Assembly (NCBI RefSeq): GCF_014202495.1
Contig: NZ_JACHHA010000011.1
Coordinates: 16,401-80,400 of the forward strand
Direction of reading: 5' to 3'
DNA: 64,000 bases
DNA from: Cerasibacillus quisquiliarum
Lineage (GTDB): Bacteria; Bacillota; Bacilli; Bacillales; Amphibacillaceae
The notes beneath the pieces were generated by a model that did not search any database, had not been told where the DNA came from, and worked only from the letters and a program-made list of their open reading frames with translations. Position numbers and translations under genes: made by a program. Numbering within the stretch: the stretch's first letter is position 1; every line of letters starts with the position of its first letter. This document shows positions 27,583-36,589 of this stretch, piece after piece.

Positions 27583-27873
27583 TTATTTCATAAGATTAAT
27601 AAATAGATAAAACAACACCAATAAAGCGATTGCTATAATCATAAATATTATAGATACTTTATAAAAAGTATTATTTTTTCCGCATTTAAAAAGATAATAG
27701 TAAGGTATAAACAAGATCAGGGAGTTTTTAGAATCCGCTCCATTTCTTGCTTCGCCTGATCCTAAGAAAGATAAGAAGTATGCAATTATAATTAATAAAA
27801 GTGAAATCCTTGGAGCTAAAAGTACGACTAACAAAAGTAAATAACTGATAATAATCCATCCCCTAAATATCAT
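27583..27873 (-). CDS. Small hydrophobic membrane protein within the Bce-type locus
   Basis: 96 residues, not recognised. Three hydrophobic stretches: near residues 5-22 (WIIISYLLLLVVLLAPR), 22-38 and 72-95 (VSIIFMIIAIALLVLFYLFI), with a polar middle (GSGEARNGADSKNS). It lies between the histidine kinase and the ATPase genes on the same strand, so may be co-transcribed with them. The ATG has no good ribosome binding site, which lowers confidence. It could be an accessory or immunity-like protein of the locus, but nothing in the sequence proves it. Confidence 0.5.
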   Translation of the reverse strand: MIFRGWIIISYLLLLVVLLAPRISLLLIIIAYFLSFLGSGEARNGADSKNSLILFIPYYYLFKCGKNNTFYKVSIIFMIIAIALLVLFYLFINLMK

Positions 27874-27939
27874 TTCATATATACTTATATAAGTAAAATG
27901 TGCTTTGATACTCCATTATTCAGAAATAGTACGCTTTCA

Positions 27940-28917
27940 CTAAATAATAATTCTAAACGTCGTTCCTTCTCCCACTTTACTCTCTACTTCGATATGATGC
28001 CCTAGATATTCAACAACTTCTTTTACTAAATAAAGCCCCATCCCTGTTGATTCACGATATTTCCGTCCATTTTCTCCGGTGAAAAATGGTTTAAAAATAC
28101 GTTTTTGATCAATTATTGGAATGCCTATACCAAAATCTTTTACTTCTAGAGCAACATCTTCGTTTCCTGTTTTGTACAAAGAAATAATAATTTCATGACT
28201 TTTTCCTGTCGAATATTTAACAGCGTTCTGTATAAGTTGTCCGATAATAAATCTAAGCCACTTTTCGTCTGTTTCGACAAAGGCTATCTTCTCTATCTTT
28301 TTAAACTTAGGGAATACATGATGACGGATATAAAAACGACGATGCTCCTGATTCACCTCATGAATCAATTTTTCTAAATCAACTTGTCCTATGTGAAAAT
28401 CATCCTGAATCGTGCGGAGACGTGCCGTATAAAGTACCATATTTAACCCTGTCTTAATTCGATCTGTTTCCTCACGTATATTAGACGAATCCGGTTCATC
28501 AAGGTCTTGTGCTGTAAGTTCAATGACTGAAAGCGGGGTTTTCATCTGGTGTACCCAACGATCAATAAATTCGAGATGTTGATTTTTCGTATTTTCAATG
28601 TTATTCACCTTTTCAATATAACATTTATATTGAGACTGAATGAGCTGATCAAACGATTTAGAAAGAGGTGCTGTATCAGTCGGTGTAAGTGATTCATCAA
28701 GTGATAAGAATGACCCTTCAAGCCGATGATATAACTGACGCCGTGTCACATAATAATAAATTAAATAACCAAATAAAAGGAATACACCGATTCCGAAAGC
28801 ATAAATAAGAATCTGCCATTCTCTAAATCCAGCGAGCCAAATAATACCTATGATAAAGATAAATTGAACACATTGAGTGATTATTAATGAAATATGTTCC
28901 CTTACAAACAGTCTCAT
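27940..28917 (-). CDS. BceS-type intramembrane-sensing histidine kinase
   Basis: 325 residues. Two membrane helices near 10-30 and 36-56 with almost no extracytoplasmic loop, the hallmark of intramembrane-sensing kinases. The phosphoacceptor box is FIDRWVHQMKTPLSVIEL (His at about 137). The ATPase domain has the N box LIQNAVKYS, G1 DFGIGIP, F box FKPFFTG and G2 STGMGLYLVKEV. In Bce systems such kinases sense through the cognate transporter, here encoded downstream. The start follows GAGGTGAT; 25 bases separate it from the regulator gene. Confidence 0.95.
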   Translation of the reverse strand: MRLFVREHISLIITQCVQFIFIIGIIWLAGFREWQILIYAFGIGVFLLFGYLIYYYVTRRQLYHRLEGSFLSLDESLTPTDTAPLSKSFDQLIQSQYKCYIEKVNNIENTKNQHLEFIDRWVHQMKTPLSVIELTAQDLDEPDSSNIREETDRIKTGLNMVLYTARLRTIQDDFHIGQVDLEKLIHEVNQEHRRFYIRHHVFPKFKKIEKIAFVETDEKWLRFIIGQLIQNAVKYSTGKSHEIIISLYKTGNEDVALEVKDFGIGIPIIDQKRIFKPFFTGENGRKYRESTGMGLYLVKEVVEYLGHHIEVESKVGEGTTFRIII

Positions 28918-28942
28918 ACCATCACCTCACCTAATTGCGAGT

Positions 28943-29635
28943 TTATGTCCATGTCACGCGTAATCGATAACCAGCTCCACGAATTGTTTCAACTGCATCT
29001 TTAATACCAATTTCAGCAAATTTTTTACGAACTCGCGTTATATTCACATTTAATGTGTTTTCATCCACATACATCTGGTCATCCCATAACTTTTCTAATA
29101 AGTCTTCTCGACCGGCAATACGTGGATGACGGATGATTAAATACTCAATAATATCAGCTTCTTTTTTCGCTAAGTGGACGACTTTTTCTTGAAATTTTAA
29201 CTCGAGTCGCTCGGGATAAAGTTTTAATCCTTCTTTTACAATGATACGCTCATCTTGCTTACTAGCATACTCACCATAAGCACGACGGATTTGACTGCGT
29301 ATTTTCGCCATAACGATATCTGGATGAAACGGCTTGGCAATAAAGTCATCACCACCATTTTCCAATGCCATGATTTGATCCATTTCTCCCGTTCGTGCAG
29401 AGATAAAAATAACTGGACAGACAGACTCTTTACGAATTTGGCGGCACCAGTAATAACCATCATATCGAGGTAAATTAATATCTAATAAAACCAAATTCGG
29501 ATTAAACGAACGAAAGGACGCCATTATATTGTTAAAGTCTTCTACAACAAAGACTTCATAACCATATTTTTCAATATATGAATGAAGATATCCAGCAATT
29601 TTCGGATCATCTTCAATAATCATAATGCGATTCAT
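28943..29635 (-). CDS. BceR-type OmpR-family response regulator
   Basis: 230 residues. N-terminal receiver with acidic pocket in MIIEDDPKIAGYL, phosphoacceptor Asp in LVLLDINLPRYDGY, conserved SART and KPF motifs (FISARTGE, FIAKPFHPDI), then a winged-helix DNA-binding domain (VDENTLNVNITRVRKKFAEI, TIRGAGYRL). ATG 29635 is chosen because AGAGG lies seven bases upstream; an earlier in-frame start would include the site. It is first in the kinase-regulator pair, with an extended -10 promoter just upstream. Confidence 0.95.
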   Translation of the reverse strand: MNRIMIIEDDPKIAGYLHSYIEKYGYEVFVVEDFNNIMASFRSFNPNLVLLDINLPRYDGYYWCRQIRKESVCPVIFISARTGEMDQIMALENGGDDFIAKPFHPDIVMAKIRSQIRRAYGEYASKQDERIIVKEGLKLYPERLELKFQEKVVHLAKKEADIIEYLIIRHPRIAGREDLLEKLWDDQMYVDENTLNVNITRVRKKFAEIGIKDAVETIRGAGYRLRVTWT

Positions 29636-29667
29636 CTTCCAGCCTCTTTTCACATTTTTGTACGTTT

Positions 29668-29676
29668 ATTATAGCA
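29668..29676 (-). promoter_or_regulatory. Extended -10 promoter of the two-component genes
   Basis: On the minus strand TGCTATAAT gives a perfect -10 (29668-29673) with an upstream TGC extension (29674-29676). No good -35 hexamer is visible at the usual distance, which fits an extended -10 promoter. Confidence 0.6.
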
Positions 29677-29702
29677 TAGGTATCTCTTAAAACGAGAAAT
29701 TA

Positions 29703-29732
29703 AAAAAGAGCTGCTTCAAAACAGCTCTTTTT
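29703..29732 (-). terminator. Terminator of the DAACS symporter gene
   Basis: AAAAAGAGCTG (29703-29713) pairs with CAGCTCTTTTT (29722-29732); an 8-base loop. The A-run is the U-tract on the minus strand. Confidence 0.92.
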
Positions 29733-29748
29733 AATAATATTACTAATT

Positions 29749-30966
29749 TTATCCTGCCAACACACGTTCTTCCTTATAAGCACGTCTTTTCTCAGAAGCG
29801 TCTACGACAACACTTGCTGAAGCATCTCCGACTATGTTAACAGTCGTCCGCATCATATCAAGAATCCTGTCGATTCCTGCAACAAGAGCAATCCCTTCTA
29901 ATGGTAGATTGACAGCTGTAAGTACCATTGTTAACATAATCATACCAGCTCCTGGAACACCTGCTGTTCCGATTGAAGCAAACGTAGCAATAAGTGCGAC
30001 AATACCGAGTTGAGATAGCGTTAAATCAACACCGTAATATTGTGCAATAAACATAACCGTTAACCCTTGATAAATGGCTGTACCGTCCATATTAATTGTC
30101 GCACCTAAAGGTAAGACAAAACTACTCACATCTTTGGATACTTTAAGATCATCTTCTACACATTTCATCGTTACTGGAAGCGTTCCAGAACTACTGCTTG
30201 TACTAAACGCAACCATAGCAGCTGGTAACATCCCTTTTATAAAAGTAATTGGACTCATATTACCCCATGTTTTGACCGCAACAGAATAAATGACTCCGAT
30301 ATGGATCAAACATGTTATAAGCATGGCAATGATAAGCTTAAATAATGGTAATAAGACGTGAGCACCGTATTCACCAATGACCGGTGCCAGAAGACCATAT
30401 ATTCCGATTGGGGCAACAGCCATAACGATTCCCGTGATTTTATACATGATTTCTGCAAAACCTTCAAAAAAATGTTTAACTGGGTCGGCTTTTTTACCAA
30501 CAAGTGTAATTCCAATTCCTATAAAAATAGCAAAGAAAATAATTTGTAAAATATCCCCTGTAACGAGTGATTCAATTGGATTCGTTGGTACAATATTTAA
30601 AATCGTATCGATTACACCTTCTGATTCTTGTACTTCTACTTTTTCACCAGATAATTTAATATCCGTCTCTAGCCCTGGTTTAAAGATACTTCCCATAAAT
30701 AAGCCTAATGAAATCGCTATCAAGCTCGTTAATAAATAATAAGCAACTGTTTTTCCACCTAGGCGACCCAATTTCTGTACGTCTTCTGTACTAGTAATAC
30801 CAACTATAATGGTTGAAAGAATTAAAGGTACAATAATAAATTTAATTAATCTTAAAAATAGGTCACCTAACGGAGCGACAACAGCAATTTTATCACCAAA
30901 GATGACCCCTGATATGATCGCTAAAACAAAAGCAATTAATATTTGCCATATTAAGTTCTTCCTCAT
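29749..30966 (-). CDS. Dicarboxylate/amino acid:cation symporter (DAACS, GltP/GltT type)
   Basis: 405 residues with the family's eight helices and two hairpins. Landmarks: FIIVPLILSTIIVGITS, the serine-rich AFSTSSSSGTLPVTMKC, the cation site LGATINMDGTAIYQG, FASIGTAGVPGAGMIMLTMV, and the substrate-binding DRILDMMRTTVNIVGDA. Imports glutamate/aspartate or C4-dicarboxylates with protons or sodium. The Asp and Arg of DRILDMMRT favour acidic amino acids, as inference. ATG 30966 follows GGGGG; a TTG three bases earlier is less likely. Single gene with its own terminator. Confidence 0.94.
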   Translation of the reverse strand: MRKNLIWQILIAFVLAIISGVIFGDKIAVVAPLGDLFLRLIKFIIVPLILSTIIVGITSTEDVQKLGRLGGKTVAYYLLTSLIAISLGLFMGSIFKPGLETDIKLSGEKVEVQESEGVIDTILNIVPTNPIESLVTGDILQIIFFAIFIGIGITLVGKKADPVKHFFEGFAEIMYKITGIVMAVAPIGIYGLLAPVIGEYGAHVLLPLFKLIIAMLITCLIHIGVIYSVAVKTWGNMSPITFIKGMLPAAMVAFSTSSSSGTLPVTMKCVEDDLKVSKDVSSFVLPLGATINMDGTAIYQGLTVMFIAQYYGVDLTLSQLGIVALIATFASIGTAGVPGAGMIMLTMVLTAVNLPLEGIALVAGIDRILDMMRTTVNIVGDASASVVVDASEKRRAYKEERVLAG

Positions 30967-31276
30967 CAATATTTCCCCCTATATGTATAAATATGCCTCT
31001 TTCTGTTATATAACAATATTGTAAGTTAAGGAATAGGATTAATCAACTATCATTACGAGATAAAATAACTATTTTAACATAAAAACAAAGGAATTTCCAT
31101 AATAAAAGGAAGTTTTTATTCCATCTAAAAACAACTTGAAACAGGAACATTAGTTCGTATATAATAGGTGTAACATTTTTATTTATTGATGCCACTTTTT
31201 TTATACTTATATCGATAATAAATATAAGAACAAGACAGAAGCTGTAAAGTAAATTTTTTAGAAAGGAGGATGAGAG

Positions 31277-31831
31277 TTGGACAAGAAAGAAGAAAAATCG
31301 TCGTTTACTTTTGAAAAAGTTTATGAACAGAACAAACGTCGCATACATTATCATATTCATCGCATGAATATCCGCGATCCACACAATGACTTTTTCCAGG
31401 AAGGGCTATTTGCACTATGGAATGCTTACGAAAAATATGAGACGAATAAGGGACCCATGTCAACATACTTTAATTATATTATCGAAAAACGTCTCATTGA
31501 CAAAATTAGAAAAGATACACGTACCTTGCATAATGACCTAGAAGTTGTCGCAGAAAGTAAATTGGAATGGGACACTGGAAATCGTGTACGCCGTACTGAT
31601 CTTGCTTATCCATTATTAGAACGGGAAGAGCCAGCTATTACAGATGTGAAATTTTGGAAAAGCATTAAAGAAAACCTAACTGAAAAGCAATGGAAATGGG
31701 TGTATTACTTTATCATTTTAGATATGCCTGTAAAGGAAATTGCTAAACGTGAAAACACCTCAGAGGAAGCAGTGAAAAGTTGGGGAAAGCAAGCCCGAAA
31801 AAAACTTCGTGTAAAACTCCCCTTCAAATAG
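31277..31831 (+). CDS. Sigma-70 family RNA polymerase sigma factor (accessory type)
   Basis: 184 residues. Region 2 is seen in RDPHNDFFQEGLFALWNAYE and MSTYFNYIIEKRLIDKIRKD; region 4 in VYYFIILDMPVKEIAKREN, then TSEEAVKSWGKQARKKL. The size and ECF-like layout resemble the competence/YlaC-type accessory sigma factors of Firmicutes, but I cannot name its regulon. The start is TTG 31277 with a very strong AAAGGAGGAT site five bases upstream. No anti-sigma gene is adjacent; the following lipoprotein is separated by a terminator. Regulation is therefore unclear. Confidence 0.88.
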   Translation: MDKKEEKSSFTFEKVYEQNKRRIHYHIHRMNIRDPHNDFFQEGLFALWNAYEKYETNKGPMSTYFNYIIEKRLIDKIRKDTRTLHNDLEVVAESKLEWDTGNRVRRTDLAYPLLEREEPAITDVKFWKSIKENLTEKQWKWVYYFIILDMPVKEIAKRENTSEEAVKSWGKQARKKLRVKLPFK

Positions 31832-31865
31832 GCGTTTCCCACATCTCTTGAATTTCACTTCTCTT

Positions 31866-31894
31866 AAGCGTGACATGATGTTCACGCTTTTTTT
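31866..31894 (+). terminator. Terminator of the sigma factor gene
   Basis: AAGCGTGA (31866-31873) pairs with TCACGCTT (31882-31889), followed by T's. Confidence 0.9.
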
Positions 31895-31989
31895 CATGTC
31901 TATTGACCCATGCACAAAGACCTATTTACAAAATATTCTCTCGTGATACAATGTTCATGTTTAATTTAAAAATCAGGGAGGTAATATTT

Positions 31990-33249
31990 TTGAAAAAAGC
32001 ATTAGCCATGATGAGCATCATAATATTCACTTTACTCATGCTTGTCGCATGTGGAAAGGAAGATGTGAGTAAGGATGAACCTAAAGATACAACTAAGGAA
32101 GAAGTTAAAGATGACGAGGATAAAAAAGAAGAAGATGAGATAGAAAACAATGAAGAAGATGATGACGGGACTTCAGATGATGACAAAGATTTAGCTACAG
32201 GAAATATTATGAATCCAGCTATTGCAGAAGAAACGGGTGGCGATGTAGAAGTCATCTATACAAATGACAATCCTGAAATTGAGCATAAAATGAACGGTCT
32301 AGATGTTAAAATCAATCAATATCAAATCGTTCGCGTGACAGATATGAATCAAAGCTCAGAGCAACAGTTTCCTGATTTAGAAGGTTATGTTATCACAGCT
32401 GATATCACTGCTAAAAATACATCTAAACAAGCATTATACTATACACCTAGTTTTCGTATCCAAACGGATGATCGATATGATTATATTTCTTCAAGGGTCA
32501 TTTATTATATTCCAGAAGATAAAAAGCTTCAATTGAATGGCGGGCCATTCGAAGCAGGATCAGAGCATAACTTCTATCATGTGTTTTTACTAAACAATGA
32601 AGAGTTTGAAAAAGTAAGTTCACTTGAACCTAAGTTTATCGTTGAATCTGGTGTAGCTGATAATAAAGAATTTAAAGGATCCTATAATGAAGAAGGCTTT
32701 TTTGATTTTGCTGTTAATGAAGAACAGGTAAAGAAACTTGCAACAGCAACAAAGTTCTATGAAGATAAATTAACAACAGACAGTATTGCAGAAAAGGAAC
32801 TCATTTATGAAAAAACAGATATAAATGAAACCCAAGAGCTAGATAACTTTAAATTTACAGTTGAAGGTGTACAATATACAGAAATTACACCTAACGAATC
32901 TAGCAAAGAGCGTTTTAGAAACTTTGGTGATAATGATTTAGTTGCACTAACGATTCAAGTTTCAATGAATAACGAATCTGATGTTATGGTTTATGGTGAC
33001 GGAGGTAGTGCGAAGTTAGTTGTCAACGATAATGAAATGACTTTTCTATCACAAGGAATGGTAGAAAACTATCACCCGAGAGAATTAAATCCAGGTGAAG
33101 AAGGATATAGACAAATAGTATTTATTTTTGATAAAAAATACTTTGAATTATACGATAAATATGAGCTTGAAGTTGGGCCTTTTTTAGGGAAGGATGGTTA
33201 TGAATTTAAAGAGAAAACATTGCATTTCGAACTACCTGCTCCTAAGTAA
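31990..33249 (+). CDS. DUF5068-like lipoprotein
   Basis: 419 residues. TTG 31990 starts a lipoprotein signal peptide (LLMLVACGKED); GGGAGG lies about nine bases upstream. An acidic Asp/Glu/Lys linker covers residues 25-70. The folded part has two similar beta-rich halves: DVKINQYQIVRVTDMNQSSE with YVITADITAKNTSKQALYYT, and FKFTVEGVQYTEITPNESS with VALTIQVSMNNESDVMVYGD. This matches the DUF5068 lipoproteins of Bacillaceae as I remember them; function unknown. An in-frame upstream start at 31903 overlaps the promoter region and lacks a signal peptide start. Confidence 0.85.
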   Translation: MKKALAMMSIIIFTLLMLVACGKEDVSKDEPKDTTKEEVKDDEDKKEEDEIENNEEDDDGTSDDDKDLATGNIMNPAIAEETGGDVEVIYTNDNPEIEHKMNGLDVKINQYQIVRVTDMNQSSEQQFPDLEGYVITADITAKNTSKQALYYTPSFRIQTDDRYDYISSRVIYYIPEDKKLQLNGGPFEAGSEHNFYHVFLLNNEEFEKVSSLEPKFIVESGVADNKEFKGSYNEEGFFDFAVNEEQVKKLATATKFYEDKLTTDSIAEKELIYEKTDINETQELDNFKFTVEGVQYTEITPNESSKERFRNFGDNDLVALTIQVSMNNESDVMVYGDGGSAKLVVNDNEMTFLSQGMVENYHPRELNPGEEGYRQIVFIFDKKYFELYDKYELEVGPFLGKDGYEFKEKTLHFELPAPK

Positions 33250-33260
33250 GTAATACCAAT

Positions 33261-33302
33261 AAAAAATAGCACAGTCTTATCTAAGTCTGTGCTATTTTTT
33301 TA
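33261..33302 (+). terminator. Terminator of the DUF5068 lipoprotein gene
   Basis: AATAGCACAG (33265-33274) pairs with CTGTGCTATT (33287-33296), flanked by A's and T's. Confidence 0.93.
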
Positions 33303-33404
33303 TAGAATAATGTCTACGGCTATAGGCTCAATACGTTCTCGTACTTTTTCTCGGTGAGGATGAGATGGTGGGCTTCAAAGTGATGTCTTTGAAACTTTAT
33401 TGAG

Positions 33405-33480
33405 ACTGAGAGTAGACGTTGAAGCCATCAACATAGGGGCTTAATGCCTTTTCATAACATGTGAGTAGACGTATGTTGAT
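33405..33480. repeat. 53-bp-period repeat, locus F (2 units)
   Basis: GAGTAGACG occurs at 33410 and GAGTAGAC again at 33463, 53 bases apart, with weak similarity between. The 33303-33575 gap between convergent genes contains no gene. Only two units are recognisable, so membership in the 53-bp family is tentative. Confidence 0.4.
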
Positions 33481-33575
33481 AGTCTCCTAATGTCCTTCCC
33501 CGAAAGAGCTTGCAAACGAGATAATAAGAAAAAGAATAAAGGCAACGGAGGCTTATTGGCTAGCCTACTTCCTAA

Positions 33576-34118
33576 TCATTTAATAATCTCTAAAACATCT
33601 TTAAATTCTGGTCTATCAGCAGTTACCATCAGTTCATAGAGAAGCATTTCTACACTTGTACATAAAACCCCTCGGGCTTTCAGTTTCTCTAAGCCAATTC
33701 GCTTATTTTGCTCAGTTCGTGACGAAACAGCATCTTCAACGACATGAACATCATAGCTTAGTTCTTTTAATCCCATCGCTGTTTGGTATAGACATATATG
33801 TGCTTCAATTCCCGCAAGAACGACTTGCTTTCGTTCAGTTGCTTCTATCGCTCTTATGAATTGATCATTTAAGCAAGCATTAAAGGTTATTTTTTCAATT
33901 GGTTGTATTGCTTCAGGCATAAGTAGTGCTATTCTTTCTGTTGTTGGTCCAAGTCCTTTTGGATATTGCTCTAGCCAAAGCATTGGTATATCGAGAATCT
34001 TTAATCCTTTGATAAGTTGTGTTAAACGTTGTAACATCATTTCATGGTTATATACCATCTGCGCTAATTTTCCTTGAACATCGACTAACACAAACACCAC
34101 TTCTTCACTTTTTAACAA
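33576..34118 (-). CDS. Isochorismatase-family cysteine hydrolase
   Basis: 180 residues. The triad is readable: Asp in FVLVDVQGKL, Lys in IQPIEKITFNA and the nucleophile Cys in VVLAGIEAHICLYQTAMGL, with the conserved cis-peptide context GIEAH. The C-terminal VHVVEDAVSSRTEQNKRIGL is typical of the YcaC-like branch. Substrate unknown; these enzymes hydrolyse C-N or ether bonds of small molecules. It is cytoplasmic, followed by a TatD-type gene on the same strand 81 bases upstream. Confidence 0.9.
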   Translation of the reverse strand: MLKSEEVVFVLVDVQGKLAQMVYNHEMMLQRLTQLIKGLKILDIPMLWLEQYPKGLGPTTERIALLMPEAIQPIEKITFNACLNDQFIRAIEATERKQVVLAGIEAHICLYQTAMGLKELSYDVHVVEDAVSSRTEQNKRIGLEKLKARGVLCTSVEMLLYELMVTADRPEFKDVLEIIK

Positions 34119-34199
34119 TTAAATACACCTTCTCCTTTCTATGTACCTATTTATATATCTTATTCACTACCATACTGATTTCTTTCCACAACGAGACTC

Positions 34200-34988
34200 C
34201 TATTCTAAATAAAAGCGTTTCGTATTATCGTACAGGATATCATAGACTTCATCCAACGGTCTACGTTTAACTTCAGCAATTTTTCTAATGACATGATGTA
34301 ACATTTTAGGATGTGTCATTTCGTTTTTAAATGGTCCATCAAAAGGCCACGGTCCATCTGTTTCAACCATTATTTGCGTTAATGGGACCTGGCTCATTAA
34401 TGAAAGACGCGAATCACGATAAATCGTATCGGGTGTAAATGATATCATATAACCATTTTGTATCAATCTCTCCGTTATGGTCGTTTTTCCTTTATACCAA
34501 TGAAAATGCGCCTTTTTAATAGAATATTTTTCTAATAATGTACATACAATAGATGCGTCATCATATATAGCGTGTAGCGCAATTGGTAATTGATATTGTT
34601 CAGCTTTTTCAATAAATAATTGTAATATTTCAATATATGGTTCAAGCGGTATATCAGGATGTTCCTGACGTAAATAGTAAGGTAAACCGACTTCTCCAAT
34701 TGCTGTTATTGATAAATAGTTTTCATCTATTAATGCGATTAAACGCAATAATTCTTCCTCTTTCGGTAACGATTGTTCTGGATGGTAACCGATTGCTGGC
34801 TCTATATCTGAATATTCTTTAGATAATAATAATGTTTTTTGTGCTGATACTTCATTCATCGATACTGCAATGAGTTTCTCAATATCGTACGTCTTTAATT
34901 CGCGAATAATTTGTTGTTGCTGCTTGTGATCGTAAAGATCAAAATGTATATGTGAATCTATCACTAATTTCATCATATTGACCCCCAT
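34200..34988 (-). CDS. TatD family metal-dependent hydrolase
   Basis: 262 residues, TIM-barrel hydrolase of the TatD family. Metal ligands are visible in IDSHIHFD (HxH), AIGEVGL, QLPIALHAIYD, KAHFHWYKG and the late Asp of IMVETDGPWP. TatD proteins are DNases or quality-control hydrolases; this one is somewhat divergent, and the family also includes uncharacterised members. The start at 34988 follows GAAGGA; ATGs at 34976 and 34973 after GGGGGT are alternatives. It is divergent from the MFS exporter gene with 102 bases between. Confidence 0.88.
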   Translation of the reverse strand: MGVNMMKLVIDSHIHFDLYDHKQQQQIIRELKTYDIEKLIAVSMNEVSAQKTLLLSKEYSDIEPAIGYHPEQSLPKEEELLRLIALIDENYLSITAIGEVGLPYYLRQEHPDIPLEPYIEILQLFIEKAEQYQLPIALHAIYDDASIVCTLLEKYSIKKAHFHWYKGKTTITERLIQNGYMISFTPDTIYRDSRLSLMSQVPLTQIMVETDGPWPFDGPFKNEMTHPKMLHHVIRKIAEVKRRPLDEVYDILYDNTKRFYLE

Positions 34989-35090
34989 GAAATTCCTTCG
35001 AAATACGTAACTTATTTATAGATTCAAGTTTTAATTTGTGGTATGATATGGTTTCACAAGATTGATTTTTTATTGAAAGCAGGATGCAAG

Positions 35091-36548
35091 ATGAATATCG
35101 AAAAAGAACATGCTTCACAGAATACGCCTTATGGCATCATTATTATTATGTTTATTGGTGCCTTTATCGCTATATTAAACGAAACGCTATTAAACGTTGC
35201 ATTACCATCTATAATGAATGAGTTTAAAGTGAAGCCGACCGCTGTCCAATGGTTAACGACAGGATATATGCTCGTCAATGGAATATTAATTCCAGCGAGT
35301 GCTTTTTTAATTCAACGTTTTACAAACCGTGCGCTTTTTATTACGGCGATGAGTTTATTCACAGTTGGAACGATTATTGCTAGTTTTTCACCTACATTTA
35401 ATATACTGCTTCTAGCACGTATGCTTCAAGCTGCTGGTTCAGCTGTCATGATGCCATTATTAATGAATATTATGCTTGTTTCATTCCCTATCGAAAAACG
35501 TGGCACAGTGATGGGGGTATTTGGACTCGTGTTTTTTGTTGCCCCTGCTGTTGGACCACCGCTATCAGGATTTATCGTTGAGCATTACAGCTGGCGTGCT
35601 TTATTCTATATCGTCATTCCTTTTGCTTTATTTATTCTTGTCTATGCCATATTTAAACTGAAAAATTTAACACCTAATCGCCCAATTAAATTAGATGTTT
35701 TATCGATTATTTTATCTAGTATCGGTTTTGGTGGGTTGTTATACGGTTTTAGTATGGCTGGAGATAAAGGTTGGGAAAGTTTTTCTGTTTACAGTACGAT
35801 TATTATTGGAACGATTAGTCTAATCGTTATGATTATTAGGCAGTTACGCATGGACGAACCGATGTTGGAGTTTAGAGTTTTTAAATATCCTATGTTTGCA
35901 CTCGCTTCAGCCATATCGATTATTCTATCCATCGCACTCTTTTCAATTATGATTCTTATGCCAATTTATATCCAGAACATCCGTGGTTTTTCTCCACTAG
36001 ATGCAGGATTGCTTATGTTACCTGGAGCAGTCATCATGGGGATCATGTCACCAATTACAGGACGTTTATTTGATAAATATGGACCGAAAATATTGGCTAT
36101 TGTAGGTTTAACGATTACTGTCATTACAACATATCTTTTTAGTCGACTGGATATGGAAGTATCTTACAGATCACTTGTTATCCTTTTCTCTATTCGCAGT
36201 TTCGGTATGTCGATGGTCATGATGCCCATTATGACAAACGGTTTGAACCAACTTCCTGAAAAAGCGTACCCACACGGGACAGCGTTAAACAATACATTAC
36301 AACAAGTATCTGGTGCTATTGGTTCAGCTCTTCTAATTACAATTATGAACAGTCAAACAGAATCTAAAGCTAAAGAATTAATGCGTGGTGCAACAGCCGA
36401 AATATCACAAAGTGATCTATTAAATCAAGCATTATTACATGGAATTAACTTTTCATTTTTTGTATCGACATTAATTGTCATCGTAGCGCTTATTATTACT
36501 TTCTTTATTAAACGGGTGACAGAACCAGCGAAAGATATTACTCTTTAA
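35091..36548 (+). CDS. DHA2 family multidrug exporter (EmrB/LmrB type)
   Basis: 485 residues with 14 membrane segments. LNETLLNVALPSIMNEFKVK and VQWLTTGYMLVNGILIPASA are the classic DHA2 motif D1/A region; FFVAPAVGPPLSGFIVEHYS is motif C of antiporters; HGTALNNTLQQVSGAIGSAL is also typical. Exports drugs or toxins using the proton gradient. The ATG at 35091 follows AGGA six bases upstream; an in-frame start 48 bases earlier has no signal and adds a polar tail. Single gene with its own terminator. Confidence 0.94.
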   Translation: MNIEKEHASQNTPYGIIIIMFIGAFIAILNETLLNVALPSIMNEFKVKPTAVQWLTTGYMLVNGILIPASAFLIQRFTNRALFITAMSLFTVGTIIASFSPTFNILLLARMLQAAGSAVMMPLLMNIMLVSFPIEKRGTVMGVFGLVFFVAPAVGPPLSGFIVEHYSWRALFYIVIPFALFILVYAIFKLKNLTPNRPIKLDVLSIILSSIGFGGLLYGFSMAGDKGWESFSVYSTIIIGTISLIVMIIRQLRMDEPMLEFRVFKYPMFALASAISIILSIALFSIMILMPIYIQNIRGFSPLDAGLLMLPGAVIMGIMSPITGRLFDKYGPKILAIVGLTITVITTYLFSRLDMEVSYRSLVILFSIRSFGMSMVMMPIMTNGLNQLPEKAYPHGTALNNTLQQVSGAIGSALLITIMNSQTESKAKELMRGATAEISQSDLLNQALLHGINFSFFVSTLIVIVALIITFFIKRVTEPAKDITL

Positions 36549-36557
36549 CTTAACATG

Positions 36558-36589
36558 AAGGGTTTCATAGCGAATGAAGCCCTTTTTTT
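36558..36589 (+). terminator. Terminator of the DHA2 exporter gene
   Basis: AAGGGTTTCAT (36558-36568) pairs with ATGAAGCCCTT (36574-36584) with one G-U pair, followed by T's. It overlaps the end of the convergent cdaR-like gene. Confidence 0.88.

Noticed and set aside
31043..31384. Minus-strand hydrophobic ORF upstream of the sigma factor gene
   Set aside because: It overlaps the start of the sigma factor gene on the other strand and has no ribosome binding site or family resemblance.
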